Shown here: positions 21,745 to 31,850 of the stretch, in pieces
Layout: the number at the start of each line of letters is the position of its first letter
Numbering within the stretch: the first letter of the stretch is position 1
DNA from: Chaetoderma sp. LZ-2023a
Lineage: Eukaryota > Mollusca > Caudofoveata > Chaetodermatida > Chaetodermatidae
Assembly (NCBI GenBank): GCA_034401795.1
Contig: CM067370.1
Coordinates: forward strand, 106,663,387-106,727,386
DNA: 64,000 nt
Direction: 5' to 3'
Notes under the pieces: generated by a model
What the model was told of the DNA's origin: nothing
The model's input: the letters and a program-made list of their open reading frames with translations, nothing else
Database searches by the model: none
Program-made: the position numbers and the translations under genes

Positions 21745-21965
21745 TCAGGTTGACCAAAACTGGCCTTCATTGTGGTCTGAAGAAATCTCCATTTGCAAGC
21801 CAAGAGAAAGCAATTTTTAAAAATTTGCCTCTGGAATGACTGGCTCGGTTGTCGCGCCAGTCATTCCAGTGATAAAAATTTCAAAAATAGTTTTCTCTTG
21901 GCCTGCAAATGAACATTCATGAAACACAAATTTTCTTCGCAAATCTCAGACATTAACGGATTAAG
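21745..21965. repeat. Fold-back repeat family II copy
   Basis: The core GGAATGACTGGCTCGG / CGCGCCAGTCATTCC (21833-21868) sits in longer complementary flanks containing CTCTTGGCCTGCAAATG on the right and the matching CATTTGCAAGCCAAGAG on the left. Confidence 0.7.
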
Positions 21966-22108
21966 ACAGGTTGACTTCTGATAACTTGTCATACTGACAT
22001 ACTTTTTGTTGCAAAGTGGCAGTTGGTATCTCTCCTAGGCGTGACTGTATTGTCGTGGCACATTACTTACACTGACTTTGTCTAATTATATATATGTTTC
22101 TTTACCAG

Positions 22109-22264
22109 GCACCGGTCAAGTCAAGGCCATTTACCGAGACAGATGTAGTAGAAGAAGAAGAGGAAAACCAACAACCCAATGAGAATAGATCAAGAAGGGT
22201 AGCCAGACCAAAGCGAAAAAGTGTTACAACATCAAATTCTAAATACAATGACTTCATTATGTAA
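22109..22264 (+). CDS. Unrecognised host nuclear-type protein, terminal exon f
   Basis: It follows CTTTACCAG and starts in phase 0. It encodes an acidic run (VVEEEEENQQ), a basic run (RSRRVARPKRKS, a plausible nuclear localisation signal) and the C-terminus SKYNDFIM before TAA at 22262-22264. The NLS-like run supports a nuclear location for the whole protein; this is inference. Confidence 0.8.
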   Translation, partial: APVKSRPFTETDVVEEEEENQQPNENRSRRVARPKRKSVTTSNSKYNDFIM

Positions 22265-22519
22265 TAATCTTTCAACTCGATCGTTTAATAGTTAACCCAG
22301 CAAAACTAATTTTTTCCGTAGTGCTCTTTAGAAATGGTTGCCATGAGAAGACTATTTTTAAAATTTTCTCCCCAGTATCAATCCAGCCTGTAATCCCAGA
22401 GGTAGTATATAAAAAAAAGTTTCCTTTTGGCCTGCAGAATGTGGAGTCACAAGGCTAAAATATTGATTTATTCTATTAATATTAACCTTTAACCCTCAAA
22501 TCTGTTCAAGAAAATTTCA

Positions 22520-22685
22520 GTTTTCTCAAAGAAAATCTCCTTTTGCAGATCAAGAAATTATTATTTTAATTTATCAATAGAATGACTGGCTCGGTATTAA
22601 CCGTTAATAAATTTTCAAAAATAATCTCAGTGCAAATGGCCATTTTTTTCAAGACCACTGCAGAAGCCGTTTTTGAGTGTCTAGA
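22520..22685. repeat. Fold-back repeat family II copy
   Basis: AATGACTGGCTCGGTATTAAC at 22581-22601 is flanked by the usual left-arm phrase and by AAATTTTCAAAAATAATCTC on the right. The right half of the core is degraded. Confidence 0.55.
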
Positions 22686-22907
22686 GTGTTAATGAATTAA
22701 ACGATTAAGGAATAGCTTATATCTCAGACTATCGAGAGACTACCCATCCTTTCTGGCCAGATAGGCTTGTGAACATGTGTCTAACAAAACCACAATCTGA
22801 CGTAATGATCCAGCAATCATATGTCATCAAATGCCAATTCTTAGAGCTTGTAAGAGGAGTCCACGGAATCGCCCTCGTGTCAAAAATGTCGGTAGAAGAA
22901 AGGCTGG

Positions 22908-22992
22908 TGTACATTTTGAAAACAATATTGCTGAATGCTGTTGCTGTTTAATACAGCAACAGCTTTCAGGAATATTATTTCCAAAATGAACA
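22908..22992. repeat. Hairpin repeat related to family I (short variant)
   Basis: An inverted repeat with the centre GCTGTTGCTGTTTAATACAG, and arms reading CATTTTGAAAACAATATT and AATATTATTTCCAAAATG. Confidence 0.55.
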
Positions 22993-23173
22993 CCAGTTAT
23001 CTTATAAAAGAGCATGGAATTTAGGGATCTAGTATTTCAGTGGTCTAGTGGTTAACTGACCACTCATGTTGCCACTTAGCTTGGTCATTTAAGTCGGATC
23101 TCACTGTGTAGCTGCATGTCATAATGACAACTTTGCAAGAATTTGGTGCTATAAGTTATGAACACTGAAGTCT

Positions 23174-23177
<4 letters not shown>

Positions 23178-23241
<64 letters not shown>
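23178..23241. repeat. (TA)n microsatellite
   Basis: About 32 uninterrupted TA units. Confidence 0.97.
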
Positions 23242-23242
<1 letters not shown>

Positions 23243-23849
23243 CTGCATGCAGTTGTGAGTTAACCCTTCCTCTGATAAAATCCTCGTACTTCAATCTCCA
23301 GGCAAACAAACAGCAAAGCTATTGAATATTTTGAAAGTAATATGATGAAGCCATTGATGCCTATGGCAGCAACAGCGCTTCCTGTCAAATTAATTTCAAA
23401 ATAATCAATATAATAAGTTTTATATCGTGAAGAATATACTTTGAGATTTGTCAGTGAACGTGTTAACCATGTGACAAGTCTTCCAGCAGTATATAAGTAG
23501 GTGACTGGCATGACTGTGCCAGCGAAAGCAATAAACTATGTTTATATATAATATATATATAACGTAACCCATCACACAGCTTCTAGTTTGGTGATGGCTC
23601 ACTCATTTATCTTATTCTCCGCATTATATTTCACATTCACTGTCACATGTATCTCTCATAACATGCACAATGACTGCTGGTGTGTTTGCAGCTTAGAGAA
23701 TCGTTATGTGCTAATTTTCAAACAACAGTTTTTATTTGTGTTGCTGCGTATCATAGATGTGCCCAATTGTGTTGAACTCTCAGTGGTCAAGTCGGTGAAT
23801 TGGTCTTGAGAATGACACTTAGTGTTCAAGTCGGTGAACTGGTCTTGAG

Positions 23850-24005
23850 AATGACCGATTTGCAGACCAACAGAAGTATATTTACCACTTTAATGACTGG
23901 CTCGATAAGAAGCCAGTCGATCGAGTGGTAAGTTTTCAAAGTATTCTCTGCATGCAAATGAACATTGGCTATGACAATTTCTGTATTATCTTGACCATTA
24001 GTGAG
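23850..24005. repeat. Fold-back repeat family II copy
   Basis: The core AATGACTGGCTCGATAAG / AAGCCAGTCGATCGAGTG lies near 23894-23927, with the CTGCATGCAAATGAACATT right flank. Confidence 0.6.
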
Positions 24006-25336
24006 TTAAAGGTGAACATTCTTGACAAAATATTTAAAATTTACCAATACTGGTTAATAATATAACAACACAGATGCTGTTCTGGATCCAGGATCTAGCT
24101 CCATTAGGTTTCCCAGTATGAATGATTTGAAGAAGACCCAGCTAGCCTTCTGCTGTTAAAATAGTATTTCCTCGACTGAGCTTGTAACATAACAAACATT
24201 TATTGAAGTGGTAGACAACAGTGTACATGGTGGCAGATCTCATATATAAACATTTGTAGACTATGTCTGTATAACGACCAAGAAAATGAAAACATATTTT
24301 CCTCCTCACATCTCTCTAATGTCCAAAAGTCTTGCTTTGATGGCCTGTCATACGACATTGTATGCACACCTACTGCTCAAGATACCCTTGCTAATTGGCT
24401 GGCACAGAGTAACTCTTCTTATAGGAGCAGAGGATTGTTACTTTATAGCCGACAACAACATGTTTTGAATTCTTTACTGTAGAAATTCCCAATAAGAACT
24501 GCCTGACCGTTGGCTAAGCAATCATGTGAGTGGCAATGTGTGAATTTCTACTACGCATGAAGTTGTCTTTTCAGTTCTGAGCCTTTGTTATTACTACCAA
24601 TGAGATTATGAGAGCATTGATGCTATGTATACTGAATATATAGACAGTCCATGCCTGACTAATAAATAGTTGATTCATATTTATTCTCTGTAACCTGTTA
24701 ACCCTTGAAATGCCAAAATCTCAGAATTCCAAGACAGCCATACACTCGGGCAAGCTATTGAATATGTTGAAACTGATTTGACGGGTACTTGTAACAACAG
24801 TTCCCGTCATATTAGTTCCAAAATAATCAACAAAATATTCCTTACATCATAAAGTATTTGTTGTTTCTGCTCTGTGTGACTCTGTCATAGTGCGTGTAGA
24901 AGCAAATCTATGGAATACACATTGCAGCAAATCTCAATCGCGGTGTTGAGATTTTAGTGCAATGGTGGTCAAATTCAGAATTAATAAATGCACCTAGCTG
25001 CTTAATTCGTAAGTTTCATGATGCAGTAAGCCCACTGCTTAAATATTCTTGATCGCAAACTTTAATTTTACAATCTTTTTACAGAATATTTCTTGATATG
25101 TATAATAACGTGTTTGTTCTCTCTGGCCTCTACGATTGAAGGGTTTAAAATTTAAATTTGTTATTGGTTTATAAGCATTCAAATCTATGCTGGTTTTGTA
25201 TTTAAGCGTAATAGATTATAGTTTCAGCTTCCCATTATGCCATTTAAATTCATACACCTGTAAAACAATAATTATCTACATTATAAATGTAGCAAAGATT
25301 ATATACAGACAATGATTTACTATACTTACTGACTAA

Positions 25337-25727
25337 TTCACCTTTCCAGAGTACCCACCCATCATATGACGTCATAATGAACTGTGTGATGTTTACAATG
25401 ACATCCTAATGAATGACGTCGATAAGTACGTCACGAACGCATATTTGAAGACGGTCTATGCGTTGTTGTACAAATTGTTTGCTTTTACTATTTAATAAAT
25501 ATTCTGTTGATTATTTTGAAACTAATTTGACTGGGCGCTGTTGCTGCCTATGGCAGCAACAGCACCCAGTCTAATTAGTTACAAAATATTCAACAGCTTC
25601 CCTGTATAGTTTTCAGGAAATTGATAGGTAGGGCATTCAGGGATCGATCAATCCCAACACGGGTAGGTGTGGGTGGAGCTTAGCTAGTGATGGGCGGGGC
25701 ATGGCTAAAAATGGAAAGGTCCATTAT
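25337..25727 (+). repeat. Hairpin repeat family I, full copy
   Basis: Boundaries and order are the same as at 20763-21124. The central hairpin is 25504-25596, with arms CTGTTGATTATTTTGAAAC and TTACAAAATATTCAACAG and a TATG-type loop. A TGACGTCA site lies at 25367-25374. The two copies are close in sequence, which suggests fairly recent spread. Confidence 0.82.
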
Positions 25728-27200
25728 GTGATAGCTATGTTTCTAAAGTGGCTTTGTTATAACATATGTAGTGCTAAATTTTACTATGTGTCTGTTCATT
25801 CAGTCTTAACCAATTTCATTCTGTGTGTGAAAAATTACATTTACTATATGTTATATAATTGTAATCGTGGTGTGTGTGGATGGGTTTGGGGGCGTAACTG
25901 TGCATGTGTGTATTTCACTACTGGAAGGACATTGACTAAGCTTTGGTGTGTTGTTGAAAGAATCCTGATTTTTTTGGTCAGAATTTCAAGTGTCATCTAA
26001 AATGGTTTGGCTGATGGATGAGACTGATTTCTCTGGAGTACTTGTTTTGAAATCACATCTACTGAATCTTCAACTGAGTAAAACTATCTGACATTGGAGT
26101 GATCCGATCCGCCATCAAGTATATGATGTCATAATGAAGTACGGCACTAGTTAGTAGGCGTCGCAATCATAATTATGTATTATAATGCTGTCATCGCGCT
26201 GAATAGTCTGTCAAGTGTATGAATTATATGCCTGCTATACAGCTTACCTGTATAGTTACCTTGAAATTGGGATTCTGCTAATTCAGGGTTCTGTTCAAAG
26301 TATATAAATTGATCCTAACACTCACAAAACATGTGCAGAGATTAGCTAGAAATGGGCGGGGGAAAGCTAGAAATGTATCCCTCTATAGCATGCTATAAAT
26401 CCATCCTTGGTGTCTCAATTGTTGTATGGGTGTAATGACAGTTTGATAATAAAAGCATGTTAGGTTGACAAGTTGCATCCATGAATTCAGATGGAAAACT
26501 TACTTTATACATAATATAAATATGTAATTAGAGATAAGAATTATAATATTTTTTCAAGCTTTTTTAGTTAATCATTTAATTGTTGCTGACCAAAGCCGGC
26601 CTCTGCTATGGTCTTATGGAATGTCCATTTACAGGGCAAGAGAATACAGTTTTTGAAAATTTAACATTAGAATGACTGGCTCGATATCCGAGTCAGTCAT
26701 TCCAGTGATAAATTTTCAGAAATTGTATTCTCTTGGCCTGTAAATGGACATTCAATGGGCAGATATTTAGATTTTCTTGACCAAATTTGACTATTAAAGT
26801 GTTAAAGTGTGTATTCAAACAGCTGATTTCCATTAAATAGCTTCAAAACTCATTGTTAGTAAGTGGGTTAATGTTTTCCACAGTTTTTTGAGAAATTCCC
26901 ACTTTGTTTATTCAAGCATTCTCATCCCTATGTAATCATGTGCATATAATTTGGTCTGCTGTAATTAACACATTGCTACCAAAATGCTTTCTTGTAATCC
27001 TAATATAATTAATAATATAATACTGTATAGTAGATTTGATACTGTTATCTATATATTTATTACATAGCACTTAATTTTTTTTAAATCCATATAATTTTCA
27101 TATTGTTTTTTCACCTACCATGAATGATAGTCAATAATTCTAGGAGCCATATTTTAAAGTTTATGTCTAAAGATTCTGTTAACACCTGAAACTGATCAGG
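25728..27200. other. Gene-free stretch with degraded repeat pieces
   Basis: A degraded family I repeat is visible at about 26100-26390 (TATGATGTCATAATGAAG, then the CAGCTTACCTGTATAGTTACC phrase and TTAGCTAGAAATGGGCGGG) but its hairpin centre is lost. A family II copy is at 26595-26775. No gene is supported. Confidence 0.5.
26595..26775. repeat. Fold-back repeat family II copy
   Basis: GAATGACTGGCTCGATAT / CCGAGTCAGTCATTCC around 26670-26703 forms the stem tip. Outer arms contain TTTACAGGGCAAGAGAATAC and GTATTCTCTTGGCCTGTAAA. Confidence 0.72.
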
Positions 27201-28080
27201 TTTTGATTGAGTCCAGGATGTCAGCGCCCATTTGGCTGCTTGCTTATATAGCCTAACTCAAATGGCTGGTTTGTTAACAAATTGTCCCTGTTGCCTAGAT
27301 ACGTTCCAAATCAGTTGGCCTGTTGTTATGGTTAGTTATCCCTTGTTTAGCCCAGATGGCTGTTTGCTGTCATTGTTGGCCTTTTTGGGCAGCTAGATCA
27401 GTTATTTGTATAGAATGTGTGATGTTTTAAAGTGTTCCTTTATGTTGGCCCACTGAAAACTAATGTCATACATGTTAACCTGTATGGAATCTGTAATGTC
27501 CTGATGTGTTGCTATATGTTGGTCTGCTAGAAACTTTGATGTCATACATGTTGCCAATTATAATAAATATTTTGGGCTATGTAGAATTTGTGACATCATA
27601 AGATGTTGGCCCTGTATAATGTGATGTCATGCCTATAGGCCAGTTTGTTGGGTAGTGTGTTGGCCTGATGTGTGTCAGTTACAACATCATATGCATGTCG
27701 GGTTATGTTGGGCCTTTGCTTGTGACGTCATAGTGTGTTTGCCTGTGTAGGGAGTAGACGCCATGCTTATTGGTGTGTTGTCTCCTGTTGGCCTGATGTG
27801 TTTAAATTATGATGTAATATGCATGTTGGTTTGTGATTGCCCATCAGTGGACTGGCGGGTGTATGGTGTCAATGGTCCATTAGCTGGTGTTGACCCTTTC
27901 GGTTGGCCATGGTGTGGTGGCACTGGGTTGGGCACAACATTGTGTGTTGGCCTATGATTGTGATGTCATAATGCTATAATCTGTGTGTTGGGCCCGTGCT
28001 TATCTGGGATGGTGGCCTGTGTAAGTGGTGACCCTTTTAGGGTGGTTTGACTCTTTCTGTGGGCAATAAGGCATTGGTAT
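27200..28080. repeat. GT-rich degenerate repeat built on GTTGGCC and TGATGTCAT phrases
   Basis: Phrases such as TGTTGGCCTGATGTG, TTGTGATGTCATAATG and CATACATGTT recur irregularly every 50-80 bases. No open frame is convincing. Confidence 0.5.
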
Positions 28081-28386
28081 TGGTCCTTCAGTGTGTCGTA
28101 TTTACCCATATTAGGCATGATTTAATGGAATTTTGTATTCCATGCACTGGTTTTGACAGAATTTAATGACCCTCATTGAGGGTAGGGATGGTGTGGGTAT
28201 ATCCTAACAAGGCATATATTGTTTTTACGTAGTTGCCCTTTCATACTGGCTCGTGGAGTTTCATGCTAGTTTAGCTTTACTCTTCAGAGGTGAGTAGTTT
28301 AGGTACCCATGTCTGGCAAGTTATGTGTACATGGGTTATATTAAGACAAGTTTATGTCTAATAATACAGAGTTTATGTGTTTACAC

Positions 28387-28839
28387 TTAGCCCCTGCGTC
28401 TAGGCTTCGGCTTCAATGGAGCTGATGACAATGAACTCATAAAAATTTTGGGATGGTGGAAAGAAGTATTCGTCCACCAGTGATGGTGAATTATCTCCAT
28501 AAAAGATTTTTGTATCCACTGTTCACGCGCCAGAGGGTCGTCGAGTATATCCCATTCCTCTTCTATTATGATGTGTTGGAAGCCAGCGAAGACAAATGGG
28601 TCTTCTGGGTCATATTCAAGAGAATTTTCTGCTGGTGAGTACTCAGGTGATGCTGGATCACGTCTTGGTCCCTTTGGCGGCCTGTGGAACTCTTCAGTTA
28701 GGGTGATTCTAGAATCGTTATTTCTTTGGATTGTGCTCGCTGCGTTTGTGTGTTCGAGGCCGTGCACATTGATTAGATGATCTCGGAGATGATGTGATAT
28801 TATCGGGTTTCGATAATTCCAAATACGTGGTAAGTAACG
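28387..28839 (-). CDS. Possible coding exon or ORF fragment, unknown
   Basis: An open frame of 150 codons ends at TAA (28387-28389) and is closed upstream by TAA at 28840-28842. No ATG start is evident near its beginning, so it could be an exon or a decayed gene. The N-terminal part reads HHLRDHLINVHGLEHT, which resembles the His half of a C2H2 finger but without the Cys pair. The middle is Pro/Arg/Glu-rich, then DPEDPFVFAGFQHIIIEEEW and DILDDPLAREQWIQKSF look like folded, acidic helices. The composition is much more protein-like than nearby frames. I cannot name a family; it may be a remnant of a mobile element ORF. Confidence 0.4.
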   Translation of the reverse strand, partial: RYLPRIWNYRNPIISHHLRDHLINVHGLEHTNAASTIQRNNDSRITLTEEFHRPPKGPRRDPASPEYSPAENSLEYDPEDPFVFAGFQHIIIEEEWDILDDPLAREQWIQKSFMEIIHHHWWTNTSFHHPKIFMSSLSSAPLKPKPRRRG

Positions 28840-29384
28840 TTACAAAAACATTATTATATACATATTAGTGGTAATACTCTAATAGTACTGAGAATCAGGA
28901 TCTCGGAACTCATTAATCAGAACTCTCGAACTACTCAGTAATTCTTGCTGCTGACTTGGAATTTATCACGCAATGATCAAGGTGTAAAGAGCTGCGTTGC
29001 TCCATCCATTATTCGCATGTTACGTCCTTCAGAGGTGATGTAAAACTGTTTGTAGTTGGTACCATCTCGTGTGGTGTCTATACCACGGGGAACGTAAAAG
29101 AACTGACTGTGCGGGTCAGGCCCTGTATCTGTCAGTTGTGAATACACTGATACTGTAAATGGTAGATGTCAGCCGTGCTGTCAATATCTCTGAGATTCCA
29201 CGACTGAAGTATGTAAGACGTCTATCTAAAAACGTGAATGGCACAGCTGTGTGTAGATTGGCTCTCACTGTGCAGCATTGTTGGCAGCCTGCTTTAATAA
29301 CCTACATCACAGGTGTCGGTGACGCTGTCAGCAGCTCTGGTTCTCAATCTAGACTGTCTAAATGCATTACAAATAATTTTACAG
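28840..29384. other. Gene-free stretch
   Basis: No supported feature. GTGGTAAGTAAC at 28828-28839 looks like a + strand splice donor, but no acceptor or coding partner was found. Confidence 0.4.
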
Positions 29385-29659
29385 CATACACACACAGACC
29401 AATATCTAATGTTCACTCCAATAATCATCTAGAATACAAACGGTCTGTTTTGTCGTGCAGATTCCATTGTTGCAGAAAAATTAGATAAAAAACAAGAACA
29501 CCTACAAATCGAACAATTGCTCGTAGACAATGGGTACTTTCCTGGCTAAGGGCACTATTTGAACACCTGAGCAGACTTCAGGAAAGATGACATCTGTGAC
29601 AATGGTATCAAAGCATACCACAACAGTGGCGGAACCAAGGGGGCACTCGGGGACACGCA

Positions 29660-29676
29660 CCCCCCCCCCCCCCCCC
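29660..29676. repeat. Poly-C tract
   Basis: A run of about 17 C interrupted only at its end. It breaks the Penelope-like fragment and may have an uncertain length in the assembly. Confidence 0.9.
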
Positions 29677-29780
29677 ACCCAGCAGGGCTGTCAAATTTTA
29701 TTTGTTTTACTTACCTGCTGGTGGCGGAGTGAGCCCATTTTCAAGAGCTAACTGCCTTGAAATTTTGGGTGCTCCTCTCT

Positions 29781-29799
29781 CCCCCCCCCCCCCCCCCCC
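29781..29799. repeat. Poly-C tract
   Basis: A run of 19 C, preceded by a CT-rich stretch. Confidence 0.9.
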
Positions 29800-29980
29800 T
29801 TAAATATAAGCTCATAACTGATATACGCTTTGTAGTCATCTATTTATAAGATCCAGTGTGACCAATGCGAAATATATAGGTGAAACCAAAAGGCCCATAC
29901 TCCAACTCGACTGTGGCAGAGCATATAGCCTCCTATAAAGGAGGTTAAGATAAGTTACAAGCTCTGCCTATGATGATCTT

Positions 29981-30400
29981 AGCCAGACGTACCTAATGAG
30001 ACAGGAAAATCCTGAATGCTGCCATCGATTGTGTTACGGTACAGAAATTGATAGAAGAACCATCTATGCTGACAAACCATCTACGGTGACAGCTAACCAT
30101 CGACAACTCAGGGATCTTATGGGAGAAGTGATGTCCGACAACCTATCTGAGATTCTACAGGGGGTCGAGAGCTGCAGCTGTGATTATCTATATAGAATAC
30201 ACATCAAACGCTGTCTTTTGTGAGATGTGCGACTGTCTGGTCTTCTAGCTATATGCAGAATATACATGAATGGCAGTTGCTCCACTAAACATGAAAAGCT
30301 AGTTTGTGGCACAAGTCATACAGTACAAGGGATACCACGTCGGATAACTGCAGAATACCAGGACAACCTGGGTGCGCCTAATCTTAAAGGCGGGATTTCC
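29981..30400. other. Gene-free stretch with weak ORFs
   Basis: Open frames of 60-75 codons exist (for example 29996-30223, with ADKPSTVTANHRQLRDLMGE) but no family or splice pattern supports them. They could be remnants of the adjacent Penelope-like element or of another transposon. Confidence 0.35.
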
Positions 30401-31850
30401 TTTCAACTGAACTGAACTATGGCCGTAGACTCCAGAACTTATAATCAGAGTTTTGATAGGTCAATTATTTTCGGTAGCAATCTTGAATTTTCAGAAAAAT
30501 TTCCAGAAATCCTTTAAAATGAAGTCTAATCAATGACCCGATTTCAGCGAAACTTTGGTGGAACGCCCACATGTGTTAGGCTTCTACACTTCCAACGAAA
30601 GATTTTTTTCGGTGGCTATCTTGAATTTCGAAAAATGTCTGGGACATCATCTAAAATCATGCTCCTAAAATGCTCAGCCACTTTTTGTGTTTCTTACAAG
30701 AACTTGAATTTCTCACAAAAAATGCATATGGCTCTACATGTAGAACAAGCCTTTCTATTTGAAATATGAATGTTCTAGGTGTACGATATATGGTCTTTGG
30801 GCCTCTACTGTTTTTAAAAATCCAAAATTTATTTTTTCTCCATTTATACGAGAAGGCACTGGCATCTGTTAGCTCACCTGGTCTGATGACCATCCGTCGT
30901 TTGTACGTCCGTCAACATTTCCTTTAAACGACTAATCACTGGGCCAATTTCAATTATATTTGGCAGGAAGCATCCCTAGGGTATAGAGATTCAAGTTTGT
31001 TCAAATGAAACCGATCAGCAAATTTGGCTGGCGGCCATCTTGGATCTTGACCGATTTTTAGAAATGTCATTAAAAATCTCAAATTGGGGGTGGGGGTGGG
31101 GGGCGTCGATTCAAAACTCACGAAGTATCTAGGGCAAGAGTTGATCCAAGTTTGTTCAAGGGAACTTGATTGGCCAAATACTTTGGCGGCCATTTTGGAT
31201 GACCTAGTTTTCGCGAAAACGAGTTCTCCAGGAAAGCTGAAGGGATCAAGCCGAAATATGGGAGATATGCATAGGGACCAGGGACCATTAAAGTTTGTTC
31301 AAGGGAAATTTATCCGTCAAAAAAACATGGCTGCCGTTGGCGAATCAAAATGTAGCGTGTTTGGTGGCCATATTGGATTTTTTTATTTGATGGATTTTGA
31401 GGCCGAAATTGGTTTTATATATGCTTTTAGGTATTCTGATTTCAAATTTGCCATTTTTGAAACTGTCGGATAAACGGGTTGGCGGCCATCTTCGATCATT
31501 TTCCCACCAAAAGCTCCCATAATAAAGCAATGTGAAATTAAAAATGTCTTCTCGATAACCACTGGGCCAATTTGAATTATATGTGCCAGGAACAATCCTT
31601 AGAGCATACAGATTCAAGTTTATTCAAATGAACCCGATCTGCCAATTTGGTCGGCAGCCATCTTGGATTTTGACCGATTTTAGAAATATCTTTAAAACTC
31701 AGAAACTGCATGGAGCATCGATTCAAAATTCATGAAATATGGTCATGGGGAAGAGCTGAACCAACTCTGTTCAAGGGAACTTGATTGGCCAAATAGTTCG
31801 GTTGTGCCAGTGGCCAATAATTGCAGGTGAGCGATACAGGGCCTCTTGTT
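30400..31850. repeat. Second array of the CCATCTTGGAT repeat
   Basis: The phrases of 13570-16700 recur in the same order, about two units: GGCGGCCATCTTGGATC at 31030, GCGGCCATTTTGGATGACC near 31187, GTGGCCATATTGGATTTTT near 31363, GGCGGCCATCTTCGATC at 31482 and GGCAGCCATCTTGGATTTTG near 31655. No gene is seen. Confidence 0.75.

Larger units (their letters stand above)
22265..25336. other. Gene-free, repeat-rich stretch
   Basis: No coding region is supported downstream of the host gene. It contains fold-back family II copies (about 22330-22440, 22520-22685, 23850-24005), variant hairpins of family I (22908-22992, 23318-23415, 24754-24832) and a TA microsatellite. Confidence 0.6.
29385..29980 (+). 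mobile_element. Degenerate Penelope-like element fragment (RT tail and GIY-YIG nuclease)
   Basis: Split over frames, the sequence gives TDQYLMF, then SNNHLEYKRSV, then RADSIVAEKLDKKQEHLQIE with LLVDNGYF. This is the order and wording of the end of Penelope RT (SNHHLEHKRSV and NGYP in intact relatives). About 350 bases later CDQCE and KYIGETKRP mark the GIY-YIG-type nuclease start. Poly-C tracts and other sequence lie between the two parts. Several frameshifts and stops mean it is dead. Confidence 0.62.

Noticed and set aside
28820..28845. Strong + strand donor GTGGTAAGTAAC
   Set aside because: No acceptor or coding exon was found on the + strand around it.
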